NCBI GenBank assembly: GCA_024103135.1
Contig: JAGFIZ010000101.1
Span: forward strand, 1-53,645
Origin: Bradyrhizobiaceae bacterium
GTDB taxonomy: Bacteria > Bacteroidota > Ignavibacteria > Kapaibacteriales > Kapaibacteriaceae
Reading direction: 5' to 3'
Length of the DNA stretch: 53,645 nucleotides
Part shown: in pieces, positions 8,681 to 17,821 of the stretch
Numbering within the stretch: position 1 is the stretch's first letter
Layout of the letters: every line of letters begins with the position of its first letter
Notes under the pieces: generated by a model
What the model was told of the DNA's origin: nothing
Databases searched by the model: none
Seen by the model: the letters and a program-made list of their open reading frames with translations, nothing else
Made by a program: the position numbers and the translations under genes

Positions 8681-10681
8681 TTATACGTCCAGGTTCTTCA
8701 CGTACTGTGCGTTGCGCTCGATAAAGGCCCTGCGTGGCTCTACGGCCTCGCCCATCAAGGTTTCGAACACCTGACTTGCTTCGGCAGCGTTTTCGATGGT
8801 TACCTGGAGCAGTGTGCGCGTTTCCGGATTCATGGTTGTTGACCAGAGTTGTTCTGGATTCATTTCGCCAAGACCTTTAAATCGCGAAATGGTAATGCCA
8901 TCTACCGTTGCACCTTCTTCGGGAATCTCAGTTACTTCTTCTTCCTCCTCGACTTTCTTTGAACGTGCCGACTTTCGATCTGCCTTCTCCTTGCGAATGC
9001 GCTCGATGATCTCGTCGCGCTCTGCATCGTCGAATGCATATTGTTCCGACTTGCCCTTCTTGACCTTGTACAACGGCGGCTGAGCAATGTAGAGCTTGCC
9101 GTCGTTAATAAGGTCAGGCATGTGCTTGAAGAACAACGTCAGCAAGAGCGTTCGAATATGCGATCCATCCACATCAGCGTCGGCCATGAGAATGATCTTG
9201 CCATACCGTGCCTTGGCTGAGTCAAAGTCGTCACCAAAGCCAGCACCGATGGCGGTGAAGATGGTGCGGACCTCTTCGTTCTCGAGCACCTTGGTAAGGC
9301 GTGCCTTGTGGACGTTGAGAATCTTGCCCTTCAGTGGTAGAATGGCCTGGAATCGTCGGTCGCGTCCCTGCTTTGCAGAACCACCTGCTGAGTCGCCCTC
9401 GACGAGGAAGATCTCTGTGTCTTCTGGTGTACGCATCGAGCAATCGGCAAGCTTGCCAGGCAGGGTGCCACCATCAAGTGCATTCTTCCTACGGATGAGG
9501 TCTTTGGCCTTACGTGCAGCAGCTCGCGCCTCCGATGCTTGGACGGCTTTTTCGATGATGTGCTTTGCTGCACCAGGATTCTCGTCCAAACGCTTGGCCA
9601 GTTCTTCGTTCACGATCTGCCGTACGATACCATCCACCTCGCCATTACCAAGCTTGGTCTTGGTCTGCCCTTCAAACTGCGGCTCGGCAACCTTCACGCT
9701 GATCACAGCAGTAAGGCCTTCCTTAAAGTCTTCCCCAGTTAGACTGGTGTCCTTCTTGAGCAGGTTGTTGGAGCTAGCGTAGGAGTTTAGAGTACGAGTT
9801 AGTGCCGACCTAAAACCCGACACGTGCGTACCACCCTCGACGGTGTTGATGTTGTTCACATAGGAGAGCAGAAGCTCACTGTAGCTGTTGTTGTACTCAA
9901 GGCACACGTCAACCTGCGTTTCGATGCCGGCTTCGTTCGTAAACGAACCCTTCATCACCAGTGGCTTGGTAATGGCCGTGCTTGATGAGTCAAGGTAGCG
10001 TACGAAGTCTACCAAGCCCCCTCTAAATGCAAACGTTTCCTTCTGACCGTCACGTTCATCATAAAGGTGAATGGTGACGTCGGGATTCAGGAATGCTAAT
10101 TCACGCAACCGGTCAGCCACCTTCTCAAATCGGAATACCACAGTCTTGAAGATGGTCTCATCTGGCCAGAAGCGTACCTGGGTTCCTGTTTTCTTGCTTG
10201 ACCCGATCTCCGAAACTGGTCCCTCTGGCTTGCCCTGATGGTAGATCTGTTTGAAGATCTTTCCTTCGCGTTCGACAACTGCTTCGAGCGTCGTACTCAA
10301 GGCATTTACGCAACTCACCCCTACACCGTGCAAGCCGCCCGAAACCTTGTAGGTGTTCTTGTCGAACTTGCCGCCGGCATGCAGGGTACACATGACCACT
10401 TCCAGCGTGCTGATTTTCTTTACTGGGTGTGGACCAGTCGGAATGCCCCGTCCATCGTCGCTTACACTACACGATCCATCGCTGTGCAAGGTAATGGTGA
10501 TGTTCCGAGCATAGCCAGCCAGTGCTTCGTCGATCGAGTTGTCTACCACCTCTTGAATCAAGTGGTGCAAGCCCCGTTCACCAACGTCACCAATGTACAT
10601 GGCTGGTCGCTTTCGAACTGCTTCCAGTCCTTCAAGAACCTTAATACTGTCTTCGGTATAACCCGTCTGCTGTGTACTCAC
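8681..10681 (-). CDS. gyrB: DNA gyrase subunit B
   Basis: The 666-residue ATPase subunit of the topoisomerase that introduces negative supercoils. The GHKL ATPase region includes VVDNSIDEALAG and DDGRGIPTG, then HAGGKFD and GGLHGVG. The TOPRIM part has EGDSAGG and DADVDGSHIRTLLLT for metal-dependent cleavage chemistry, and the C-terminal RFKGLGEMNPEQLW motif is intact. A short charged insert (KSARSKKVEEEEEV) lies just before the last motif. Length fits the form without the E. coli insert. It is the last gene of the dnaN-recF-dciA-like-gyrB operon, 11 bases after the DciA-like gene. Confidence 0.98.
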   Translation of the reverse strand: MSTQQTGYTEDSIKVLEGLEAVRKRPAMYIGDVGERGLHHLIQEVVDNSIDEALAGYARNITITLHSDGSCSVSDDGRGIPTGPHPVKKISTLEVVMCTLHAGGKFDKNTYKVSGGLHGVGVSCVNALSTTLEAVVEREGKIFKQIYHQGKPEGPVSEIGSSKKTGTQVRFWPDETIFKTVVFRFEKVADRLRELAFLNPDVTIHLYDERDGQKETFAFRGGLVDFVRYLDSSSTAITKPLVMKGSFTNEAGIETQVDVCLEYNNSYSELLLSYVNNINTVEGGTHVSGFRSALTRTLNSYASSNNLLKKDTSLTGEDFKEGLTAVISVKVAEPQFEGQTKTKLGNGEVDGIVRQIVNEELAKRLDENPGAAKHIIEKAVQASEARAAARKAKDLIRRKNALDGGTLPGKLADCSMRTPEDTEIFLVEGDSAGGSAKQGRDRRFQAILPLKGKILNVHKARLTKVLENEEVRTIFTAIGAGFGDDFDSAKARYGKIILMADADVDGSHIRTLLLTLFFKHMPDLINDGKLYIAQPPLYKVKKGKSEQYAFDDAERDEIIERIRKEKADRKSARSKKVEEEEEVTEIPEEGATVDGITISRFKGLGEMNPEQLWSTTMNPETRTLLQVTIENAAEASQVFETLMGEAVEPRRAFIERNAQYVKNLDV

Positions 10682-10692
10682 GTAAGTCCTTT

Positions 10693-10971
10693 CTACATCA
10701 ATCGCAGTTCTTTGATTGCATCGTTACCGATGCGCTCATTCATCTGAAGACGAAGCTCTTCCTTGCGTAGGGTAAGCTCCATCCTCCATGTTGGTTCGGA
10801 AATGTGGATTCGCAATACGCCACCGTCGAAGCTGCGAACCGTGGAAATAGTTGCAACGCGTTTACCTACAACCTGCGCCCAAATTCTGGGTAGCTGTTCG
10901 CGTAACAGGGCGGACTCCAAGCCATACTGCTTGACTACCCCACTCAACAGGTCGGTCAGAGGTTTGCTCAT
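10693..10971 (-). CDS. DciA-like DUF721 protein
   Basis: A 92-residue member of the DUF721 family, whose studied member DciA loads or assists the replicative helicase DnaB in bacteria lacking DnaC/DnaI. The core LPRIWAQVVGKRVATISTV and the following LRIHISEPTWRMEL resemble the KH-like fold of this family. ATG 10971 is chosen because it forms an ATGA overlap with the recF stop; a longer reading to 11031 would sit inside recF. Its place between recF and gyrB matches the usual genomic neighbourhood of DUF721 genes. Family assignment is good; helicase loading here is inferred. Confidence 0.85.
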   Translation of the reverse strand: MSKPLTDLLSGVVKQYGLESALLREQLPRIWAQVVGKRVATISTVRSFDGGVLRIHISEPTWRMELTLRKEELRLQMNERIGNDAIKELRLM

Positions 10972-12113
10972 GCCACGGCCTTCATGGTTGCAGTACCATC
11001 GCCCACAACGTCGTCCGGAACCGTGATGCACACAACATCAGAAGCACCGTGATCTACAGCATGCCTATACACGCCATCACCATCGGTGGTGGTGATGATG
11101 CACTGCAGTCCCAGATGGACGATGCGTGCAAGGACGCTGCTGGCGCGACTAGCGTCAAGCTCGCTGAAGACGTCGTCCAACAACACGATCGGTCGTTCAC
11201 GACGCTTCTGTTGCATCAGCTGGGACTCTGCAAGCTTGAGTGCGACAAGGAGCGACTTGTGCTGTCCCTGCGATGCATGCTCCCTTGCTAAACGTCCATT
11301 GAGCGTGAACTCGACTTCGTCCTTCTGCGGACCAAACATCGTGCGCTCGCGAATGCGTTCAACTTGTGCCAACCGCAATGCTGTTTGTTGCAACTGCTCA
11401 CGGATCGGCGTGGGATCATCAAGGTTCACGGCATCGGGCTGATACTGAATGCGCAGTTCTTCCTTGCTTCCCGATACACTGGCATACTCAGCTTGTACAA
11501 GCGGCCACAACTCTTCGAGAAAGGCCTGACGTTTTTCGATGAGTGTTGCGCTAACGTCGATAAACGACTGGAGCAATACCTCGTCCAACTCCGTCGTCGA
11601 CGGAATCTCTCTTGCCAGGACAGCATTCCGCTGCTTGAGCAGACGCTTGTGCTCATAGAGTAGCTCGGTAACGCGCTTTGATGACTGCGCCATCAAGCCG
11701 TCGATAAACGATCGACGCTCGCTCGGCCCGCCAGACGTAATGGACTTGTGATCGGGCGACAAGGCAACAACAGGCAACGCACCGATCAAATCCTTGGCCG
11801 ATGCATTGTCCACCTGACTCGTCGTAATCCTCTTCCGCTGCCCGTCGCGCAACTCCACCGCAGCATGATATCGCGTACCTAGGTCTGACCGTGCGTCAAT
11901 GGCCAGACGCGAAACCATAGCCCCCTCCCTGATGAGCGAGGAATCGGGCACAGGAACAAACGTCCGTGCCAATGCACACGTATGGACGGTCTCGAGTAAG
12001 GACGTCTTACCAGAACCATTGGGACCGCTGAGTATCGTAACGCTACCAGCACAGTCCAAGTGGGCAAACTCATGACACCGCACATTGACTGCGGTCACGC
12101 TCAAAAGGTACAT
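10968..12113 (-). CDS. recF: DNA replication and repair protein RecF
   Basis: A 381-residue SMC-like ABC ATPase that, with RecO and RecR, helps load RecA at single-strand gaps. Walker A is SGPNGSGKTSLLE near residue 30. The signature region lies around ASQGQHKSLLVALKLAE, and Walker B is RPIVLLDDVFSELD. The length is normal. It starts 16 bases after dnaN and overlaps the DciA-like gene by four bases (ATGA). recO is present separately at 46733, so two parts of the RecFOR pathway lie in this window. Confidence 0.96.
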   Translation of the reverse strand: MYLLSVTAVNVRCHEFAHLDCAGSVTILSGPNGSGKTSLLETVHTCALARTFVPVPDSSLIREGAMVSRLAIDARSDLGTRYHAAVELRDGQRKRITTSQVDNASAKDLIGALPVVALSPDHKSITSGGPSERRSFIDGLMAQSSKRVTELLYEHKRLLKQRNAVLAREIPSTTELDEVLLQSFIDVSATLIEKRQAFLEELWPLVQAEYASVSGSKEELRIQYQPDAVNLDDPTPIREQLQQTALRLAQVERIRERTMFGPQKDEVEFTLNGRLAREHASQGQHKSLLVALKLAESQLMQQKRRERPIVLLDDVFSELDASRASSVLARIVHLGLQCIITTTDGDGVYRHAVDHGASDVVCITVPDDVVGDGTATMKAVA

Positions 12114-12129
12114 TGGGACAAGGTGTTCA

Positions 12130-13248
12130 CTAAATCTTGACAGGCATTACAAGCATGAGCAGACCGCTATCTGCGCCGCCTGGCGTGATGAGTACGGCGC
12201 GAACCGACGTTGAAAACGTCATACGAATGTTCAAATCCGGATCATCATCGGTTGTAATGTTCTTGATTGCTTCTTCAAGGAAACGGTAGTTAAAACCAAT
12301 TTCGAAGTCCGAATGTGTAAACTCACATGGAATGGTTTCCGTTCCCTTGCCGCCCGATTCTTCGTCCTCCGAGTGAACGTTTGCCTCGTGCTCATTGAGC
12401 TTAAACCGAACGTGACGAGTATTCGTGTTGGCAAACAGACTTACGCGCTTGATTGCCGAGAGCACTTCGCGTTGGTGGACGGTGAGCGTCTTATCGTTAT
12501 CCGTAGGAATAACGTTCTGGTATGGTGGGTACTTCTCGTCGATAATCCGCGTCGTGATCATCAACGCCCCGATGGTAAACCGAGCGTGTGTGCGCGATAC
12601 TTCCATCGTCACATCGGACTCGACCTTACGCAACAGCTCTACTGTTCTTGCGGGGACGATTACCTCCAGACCCTCTGGGAATGGCGATCCTTCCGGTGCT
12701 GCAATCGTAACTCTCGACAGACGAAAACCATCGGTAGCCACGGCCGTAGCGCCCTTACCGTCGAATTGGAAGAAGACGCCTGTCATACTTGGCCGGTACT
12801 CTTCGGTGCTCACGGCAAAGACCGTCTTATTGGCCATGCGCGACATGTTTTCACGTGACAGCGAGGCAACCTTCGACTCTGGGAATGGTGGTATCGTAGG
12901 AAACTCCGATGCGTCCAGACCCTTCATTTCGAACGAGCCCGTTGGTGTGCGTACGCTCACCAACGAGGCATTGCTTACACTTACCGTAATCGTTCCAGCA
13001 GTGCCAAGCTCCTTCACAAGATCATTAAACTGTCTGGCAGGAATGAGCACACTACCGTTACCTTCACCACTTACTTGTACCGTCAGCGAAATGGTAATCT
13101 CTTGGTCCGTAGCAGTGCAGGTAAGGGAGTTATCCTCCAGCGACGCATGTAGGTGCTCCAGCACTGGCATGGTAGACTTGGCAGGAATTGCTGGTAAAAC
13201 CTTTTGGAGGGCCTTTTGTAGGTCCGTTAGCGCAACCGTGAACTGCAT
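12130..13248 (-). CDS. dnaN: DNA polymerase III sliding clamp (beta subunit)
   Basis: The 372-residue ring-forming clamp that tethers DNA polymerase III. Three repeated clamp domains are readable, from the N-terminal MQFTVALTDLQKALQKVLPA to the C-terminal LITPGGADSGLLMLVMPVKI, whose final residues are the usual clamp ending. The gene heads the minus-strand replication/repair operon and diverges from psd. In many bacteria dnaA lies just upstream; here it does not, and the 126-base upstream gap shows no DnaA-box-like TTATCCACA. Confidence 0.97.
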   Translation of the reverse strand: MQFTVALTDLQKALQKVLPAIPAKSTMPVLEHLHASLEDNSLTCTATDQEITISLTVQVSGEGNGSVLIPARQFNDLVKELGTAGTITVSVSNASLVSVRTPTGSFEMKGLDASEFPTIPPFPESKVASLSRENMSRMANKTVFAVSTEEYRPSMTGVFFQFDGKGATAVATDGFRLSRVTIAAPEGSPFPEGLEVIVPARTVELLRKVESDVTMEVSRTHARFTIGALMITTRIIDEKYPPYQNVIPTDNDKTLTVHQREVLSAIKRVSLFANTNTRHVRFKLNEHEANVHSEDEESGGKGTETIPCEFTHSDFEIGFNYRFLEEAIKNITTDDDPDLNIRMTFSTSVRAVLITPGGADSGLLMLVMPVKI

Positions 13249-13374
13249 ATGCTTTTATTAGGTGTGATGACCAAAAGAAAACAGGATATCGCCAAGTAAC
13301 GAGTGCGAAATCGCTAATTTGAACGTCGAAACTACGAAACCACACATGACCGTACAACGTGAAGCGGGGCACCA
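13249..13374. promoter_or_regulatory. Divergent promoter region between dnaN and psd
   Basis: 126 bases without a gene, which must hold promoters for both the dnaN operon (-) and the psd operon (+). I see an AT-rich CTTTTATTAGG next to the dnaN start and GCTAATTTGAACG about 55 bases before psd, but no confident promoter match and no DnaA boxes. Confidence 0.5.
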
Positions 13375-14049
13375 ATGATCACCCCGTATGGACGCGACAA
13401 CGCATTTCTGATGCTCGGCATCGCTAGCTGTCTTATTCTCGTGGCCTTTACGCCAGTTCCAATGTTCATTGGATGGGTAACAGGCTGTGTAGGACTTGTC
13501 CTAGCGGCCTTTACCTTCTGGTTTTTCCGCGATTCGGAGCGCCCGCTTCTCCCGCAGGCACAGGCCGACGCGTCGTTGGTGATGGCACCGGCAGATGGAC
13601 AAGTAACGGAGGTTGTGGCGTTGGCCCATCATGCCGACGTAGGCGGACCGGCCACGCAGGTCAGCATCTTCCTTAGTCCGCTTAATCTCCACGTCAACCG
13701 CTACCCCGCTTCGGGCATCATCACCAGTGTTCGGTATTTCCCCGGCAAGTACCTCATGGCCTTTCATCCCAAGGCAAGTGAGGAGAATGAACGCTCGGAG
13801 TTCGTGCTTCAGACTGCCCATGGTCCACTTGTCTTCAGACAGATCACCGGCTTTCTTGCACGAAGGGTTGTGTACAAGGTCAGTGAGGGGGCTAAGGTTT
13901 CGGTGGGCACTCGTTTTGGCATGATGAAGTTCGGCTCTCGTATGGACATCGTGTTGCCGGCAACGGCCAGCATTGCCGTTTCAGTCGGACAGAAGGTCGT
14001 GAGTGCAGCCACCATCATTGCCCAGCTTCAAGCGGAGCGTGCTGCGTGA
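13375..14049 (+). CDS. psd: Phosphatidylserine decarboxylase, short form
   Basis: The 224-residue proenzyme that turns phosphatidylserine into phosphatidylethanolamine at the inner membrane. One or two membrane segments lie at about residues 10-50 (LMLGIASCLILVAF, then GLVLAAFTFWFF). The sequence continues through APADGQV, HVNRYP and the self-cleavage site in MKFGSRMDI (Gly-Ser), which forms the pyruvoyl group. This is the compact type found in many bacteria and archaea. Its stop overlaps the GTG start of pssA, the enzyme making its substrate, so the last two steps of phosphatidylethanolamine synthesis are translationally coupled. Confidence 0.94.
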   Translation: MITPYGRDNAFLMLGIASCLILVAFTPVPMFIGWVTGCVGLVLAAFTFWFFRDSERPLLPQAQADASLVMAPADGQVTEVVALAHHADVGGPATQVSIFLSPLNLHVNRYPASGIITSVRYFPGKYLMAFHPKASEENERSEFVLQTAHGPLVFRQITGFLARRVVYKVSEGAKVSVGTRFGMMKFGSRMDIVLPATASIAVSVGQKVVSAATIIAQLQAERAA

Positions 14050-14837
14050 GAGTCACCCGGTCGATCGTTCCCAACCTCTTTACTCTTGCTAATCTCTTTT
14101 GCGGGTTTGCAGCCATCGTCACCATGGTCGAGGGCTTCACCATGGGCGAGCCCCTTTCCGAGCAGACGCTGCAGCGAGCAACGATGTTCATCATCCTCGC
14201 TGGTGTCTTTGACATGCTTGACGGCGTCATTGCCCGACTTGTACGTAGCACGAGTGAGTTTGGCGTGGAACTCGATTCGCTCTGCGATGTGGTAAGCTTT
14301 GGCGTTGCACCAAGCGTCATGTTATGGGCATCGTTCTTCCATCAGTGGTTGAACTGGGGATTGCTTCTTGCTTCGCTGCCCGCCCTTGCAGCCGTCCTCC
14401 GGCTGGCTCGCTTTAACGTGCAGCTTACCTCGATGGAAGACAAGGTGTACTTCCGAGGCATGCCCGTACCGGCGGCAGCACTTACGCTGGTTTCGTACCT
14501 GTTGTTTGTAGACAGGGCAGACTTCATGTCGGCCGACTGGCGTGCTGCAGCAATGACCATTGTGGTGATTGCCGTTGCTGGCGCCATGGTGAGTACGATT
14601 AAGTACGACAATCTGCCTCGGCCAACCATTGCGGCATTCCGCCGTAGGCCTGTGGTTTTTGTGGTAAGTTTGATTGCTTTGTTGCTGTCTGTTGCAACCC
14701 AAGGCCTGGCCATTTTCCCCTTCATGGCATTGTACCTGATTGTGGGAGCGGTGCGGCATCTCTTTCAGAAGTGGGATCACTCAGCCGACGAAGTCGACAC
14801 ACTAGAGGAACCAGATCCAGATCCGTTTTCGATGTAA
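14046..14837 (+). CDS. pssA: CDP-diacylglycerol-serine O-phosphatidyltransferase
   Basis: A 263-residue integral membrane enzyme that joins CDP-diacylglycerol and serine to make phosphatidylserine. The CDP-alcohol phosphatidyltransferase motif DG-x2-AR-x8-G-x3-D-x3-D is complete, from LDGVIARL to ELDSLCD. About six to eight hydrophobic helices follow. The GTG start at 14046 forms a GTGA overlap with the end of psd. It is followed three bases later by purS, so the lipid and purine genes share a transcript although they are unrelated biochemically. Confidence 0.94.
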   Translation: MRVTRSIVPNLFTLANLFCGFAAIVTMVEGFTMGEPLSEQTLQRATMFIILAGVFDMLDGVIARLVRSTSEFGVELDSLCDVVSFGVAPSVMLWASFFHQWLNWGLLLASLPALAAVLRLARFNVQLTSMEDKVYFRGMPVPAAALTLVSYLLFVDRADFMSADWRAAAMTIVVIAVAGAMVSTIKYDNLPRPTIAAFRRRPVVFVVSLIALLLSVATQGLAIFPFMALYLIVGAVRHLFQKWDHSADEVDTLEEPDPDPFSM

Positions 14838-14840
14838 CCC

Positions 14841-15110
14841 ATGAAACACTATCTCGCACAGGTAACCATCACGTTGCGCACCTCGATCCTTGACGTCCAA
14901 GGCAAGACTGTCGAGCATGCATTGCACGCCCTGCACATGCCCTCGATGTCGAACGTCCGCATCGGCAAGCACATCCAGATCAACGTTCACGCACCTGATG
15001 CCGAAACTGCCAAGGAACAGGTAGAGACGGCCTGCATGAAGTTGCTGGCTAACCCGATCATGGAAGACTACTCGGTTACGATTACCGAGCTTGCCGGAGC
15101 AATGGCATGA
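14841..15110 (+). CDS. purS: Phosphoribosylformylglycinamidine synthase subunit PurS
   Basis: The 89-residue small subunit of the three-part enzyme (PurL, PurQ, PurS) for the fourth step of purine synthesis. It has the usual beta-alpha-beta shape, with the conserved region around KTVEHALHAL and the IGKHIQINV strand. It overlaps purQ by four bases (ATGA), the typical arrangement. No purL gene is in the window. Confidence 0.93.
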   Translation: MKHYLAQVTITLRTSILDVQGKTVEHALHALHMPSMSNVRIGKHIQINVHAPDAETAKEQVETACMKLLANPIMEDYSVTITELAGAMA

Positions 15111-15853
15111 GAGTAGGCGTTGTCACATTCCCCGGATCAAACTGCGATGCCGATGCACGCTATGCGTCGGAATACACCAATGCGCTGTTCGATGCACAGG
15201 GACAAGTGTTCAGGGTTTGGCATAAGGACAGTCAACTTCCTGCCGACCTAGACCTTGTGATCCTCCCAGGCGGTTTTTCCTATGGTGACTACTTGCGAAC
15301 CGGTGCCATTGCGCGCTTCTCGCCAATCATGGAACAGGTAATACAGTTTGCCAATGGCGGCGGCTATGTGATGGGCATTTGCAATGGATTTCAGATCCTA
15401 TGTGAGTGCGGACTCCTCCCTGGCGCATTGATTCGCAATACGAATCTGCGGTTTGTGTGTAAGGACGTCTACCTGCGCACCGAACGTACGGATACGGCCT
15501 TTACCTGCAGTCTTGCATCGGATACTCCAACACGTCTGCTTCGAATTCCCATCGCACACGGCGAGGGTCGGTATACTGCTCCGCCGGAGATGCTTGATGA
15601 GTTGGAAGGGAACAACCAGGTGTTGTTTCGGTATGTCGATGCCAGCGGACAGCTGACGCCACAAGCCAACCCCAACGGTAGCGAACGCAACATTGCAGGG
15701 ATCATCAACAAGACTGGTAACGTGATGGGAATGATGCCCCATCCAGAACGTGCCATCGAGTCAGCCATCGGTTCCGATGATGGTGCTGTAGTGTTCACTA
15801 GTCTCGCACAAACCATTGCATCAGGTTCCCAGCTTATTACGTCAGAATCTTAA
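15107..15853 (+). CDS. purQ: Phosphoribosylformylglycinamidine synthase subunit PurQ
   Basis: The 248-residue class I glutamine amidotransferase subunit that supplies ammonia to PurL. The N-terminus FPGSNCDADA and the nucleophile elbow MGICNGFQIL (Cys92) are conserved, and MMPHPERA near the end gives the His and Glu of the triad. The ATGA overlap with purS supports the start. The TatA gene follows after 15 bases, with its own strong ribosome site. Confidence 0.96.
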   Translation: MRVGVVTFPGSNCDADARYASEYTNALFDAQGQVFRVWHKDSQLPADLDLVILPGGFSYGDYLRTGAIARFSPIMEQVIQFANGGGYVMGICNGFQILCECGLLPGALIRNTNLRFVCKDVYLRTERTDTAFTCSLASDTPTRLLRIPIAHGEGRYTAPPEMLDELEGNNQVLFRYVDASGQLTPQANPNGSERNIAGIINKTGNVMGMMPHPERAIESAIGSDDGAVVFTSLAQTIASGSQLITSES

Positions 15854-15859
15854 TTTTTT

Positions 15860-15864
15860 GGAGG
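15860..15864 (+). promoter_or_regulatory. Shine-Dalgarno GGAGG before tatA
   Basis: GGAGG sits four bases before the tatA ATG. Most other genes in the window have no such site, so tatA appears to be translated unusually strongly, matching the high copy number TatA needs. Confidence 0.75.
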
Positions 15865-15868
15865 CGTT

Positions 15869-16051
15869 ATGCCATTTGGTCTTGGAGCCCCCGAGCTCTT
15901 GTTAATTGTCCTCATTATCGTTGTTCTCTTCGGCGCCCGCCGCATCCCCGAACTCATGCGTGGTCTTGGCTCTGGAATCAAGGAGTTTAAGAAGGCAGCA
16001 AGCGGACAAGACGAGGCTACCGACAAAGCAAGCTCAACCGACAGCAAGTAA
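15869..16051 (+). CDS. tatA: Twin-arginine translocase subunit TatA
   Basis: A 60-residue inner-membrane protein that forms the pore of the Tat pathway for folded proteins. It has one N-terminal transmembrane helix ([13 protein letters not shown]), the [14 protein letters not shown] hinge and amphipathic helix, and a short charged tail. Size and order fit TatA. Preceded by GGAGG and followed eight bases later by a second, longer TatA/B-type gene. No tatC is in the window. Confidence 0.93.
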   Translation: MPFGLGAPELLLIVLIIVVLFGARRIPELMRGLGSGIKEFKKAASGQDEATDKASSTDSK

Positions 16052-16059
16052 GAACCACC

Positions 16060-16374
16060 ATGTTTGATGTAGGCGGCGGAGAGTTACTACTCATCCTGCT
16101 TGTTGTGCTATTGCTCTTTGGTCCAAAGAGTCTGCCCGACCTTGCCCGCTCCGTTGGTAAGGGGCTAAGGCAGGTGCGTAAGGCACAGGAAGATCTCACC
16201 CAACAGATCAGAGACATCAGTGCCGATGTCGAGAAGCCTGTTGCCAAGGTTACGTCAGAGATCAATCAGGCAATCACTGCAAGGCCAGCAACATCAACAA
16301 CACCACGTTCGAGCACGACAGACTCGAACATCGATAGCTCTACACCGTCAGACACACCATCCAAGCCGGAATGA
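16060..16374 (+). CDS. Second TatA/TatB family protein
   Basis: A 104-residue Tat component with one N-terminal membrane helix (LLLILLVVLLLFG), FGPKSLPDLARSVGKGLR, an amphipathic helix and a longer Thr/Ser-rich tail. The longer amphipathic and polar part makes a TatB-like role plausible beside the shorter TatA. Sequence alone does not separate TatA from TatB safely in this phylum. Its stop overlaps the gatA start by four bases. One AAGGGGCT word lies in the coding sequence at 16159. Confidence 0.85.
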   Translation: MFDVGGGELLLILLVVLLLFGPKSLPDLARSVGKGLRQVRKAQEDLTQQIRDISADVEKPVAKVTSEINQAITARPATSTTPRSSTTDSNIDSSTPSDTPSKPE

Positions 16375-17771
16375 CCTACGCCGAAGACAGACTTCGATAC
16401 ACGCAAGGAACCACCAGCGTTGTTGAGCGTGTTAGCGAATGCCTTAAGCGCATCGAAACATCTACGCACAACGCCTACCTGCAGGTGTTGGCTGATGAAG
16501 CCCTGAAGCAAGCACAAGAGTCCGACGAACGCTTTGCAAGCGGACTGGCACGTCCGCTCGAAGGGATGATCGTTGCCGTGAAGGACAACATCTCCCTCAA
16601 GGGTGCGCGGCTGACGTGTGCGTCGCGCATGCTGGAGACCTTCGAACCAGTCTTCGATGCAACGGTAATCGAACGTCTGCGCGATGCCGGTGCGGTGTTC
16701 ATTGGCAAGACGAACATGGACGAGTTTGCCATGGGGTCGAGCAATGAGACCAGTGCCTTCGGTAACGTTCATCATCCTACGCACCCTGGAAAGGTACCTG
16801 GCGGATCGAGTGGAGGATCGGCGGTTGCCGTGGCTGCATCTACGTGTCACGTAGCGCTTGGGAGCGACACTGGCGGCTCGGTCCGGCAGCCAGCGGCTTT
16901 CTGTGGCGTCTATGGTCTAAAGCCCTCCTACGGTGCCGTGAGTCGCTATGGTCTTGTGGCCTTTGCGTCCTCTCTCGATCAGATTGGCGTCTTCGCCAAC
17001 TCCGCCGCCGATGCAGCAGCAGTGATGGAGGTAATTGGCGGACATGATCCGATGGACAGCACGTCGTGCCAGGAGCCCCTTCCCGCTGCACGCAGTACAA
17101 ACGGTCCGCGCAAGATCGGACGGATTGGCTCAGCCCTTCTTAAAGACTGCTCCGAATCGGTTGTCCAAGCCTACGAGCAGTATTGTGAGCGCCTCATCAA
17201 CGCTGGCTGTACGGTAGTTGAAATCGAGCTACCGGCATCCGAGGTATGGATACCCACGTACTTCATTCTTGCCACGGCAGAAGCATCCAGCAACCTTGCC
17301 CGATTTGATGGTGTGCGGTATGGCTTGCGCGTTCAAGGCAGCGCAGACGGCGAGGTCGACATGATTACGGCCACGCGTAGTGCTGGGTTTGGAACGGAAG
17401 TAAAACGACGCATCATGCTTGGCACCTACGTGCTGTCGTCTGGCTACCATGACGCCTACTACGTCACCGCACAAAAAGCTCGGAGGGTTATCGCCGATGG
17501 ATACACCAAGGTATTCGAGCAGGTGGACCTTCTAGTCATGCCGACCACGCCGACGCCGGCCTTTGATTTTGCAGCCAACGTCGACCCCGTTCAGATGTGG
17601 CTAAGCGACCTTTTCACCGTAAGTGCCAACATTGCCGGGATACCGGCAATGAGCATCCCCGTTGGTTTGGATGCAAACGGACTACCAATTGGCATACAGG
17701 TGCAGGCCCCCATGTTTGCCGATGCCGACATGTTGGCCTGGGCTGACGGTCAGTCCAACGCAACACCGTAG
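16371..17771 (+). CDS. gatA: Aspartyl/glutamyl-tRNA amidotransferase subunit A
   Basis: A 466-residue amidase that frees ammonia from glutamine so that GatCAB can convert misacylated Glu-tRNA(Gln) or Asp-tRNA(Asn). The Ser-cisSer-Lys triad is visible: Lys71 in AVKDNIS, cis-Ser146 in GGSSGGSA, and nucleophile Ser170 in GSDTGGSVRQP. Length is slightly short but the C-terminal IGIQVQAPMFAD region is present. ATGA overlap with the Tat gene supports the start. gatB and gatC are not adjacent. A tRNA-Asn gene elsewhere in the window is a possible substrate but the pairing is not informative. Confidence 0.95.
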   Translation: MTYAEDRLRYTQGTTSVVERVSECLKRIETSTHNAYLQVLADEALKQAQESDERFASGLARPLEGMIVAVKDNISLKGARLTCASRMLETFEPVFDATVIERLRDAGAVFIGKTNMDEFAMGSSNETSAFGNVHHPTHPGKVPGGSSGGSAVAVAASTCHVALGSDTGGSVRQPAAFCGVYGLKPSYGAVSRYGLVAFASSLDQIGVFANSAADAAAVMEVIGGHDPMDSTSCQEPLPAARSTNGPRKIGRIGSALLKDCSESVVQAYEQYCERLINAGCTVVEIELPASEVWIPTYFILATAEASSNLARFDGVRYGLRVQGSADGEVDMITATRSAGFGTEVKRRIMLGTYVLSSGYHDAYYVTAQKARRVIADGYTKVFEQVDLLVMPTTPTPAFDFAANVDPVQMWLSDLFTVSANIAGIPAMSIPVGLDANGLPIGIQVQAPMFADADMLAWADGQSNATP

Positions 17772-17821
17772 TCGCGTCACCCACAGTCACGTAATTCATA
17801 GCCCCCTACCAGAGGGCCTAA

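Noticed and set aside
8528..8842. A + strand open frame across the terminator and the gyrB end
   Set aside because: Crosses a strong bidirectional terminator and is antisense to gyrB.
13249..13374. Replication origin beside dnaN
   Set aside because: No DnaA-box-like sequences, no AT-rich unwinding stretch of note, and dnaA is absent.
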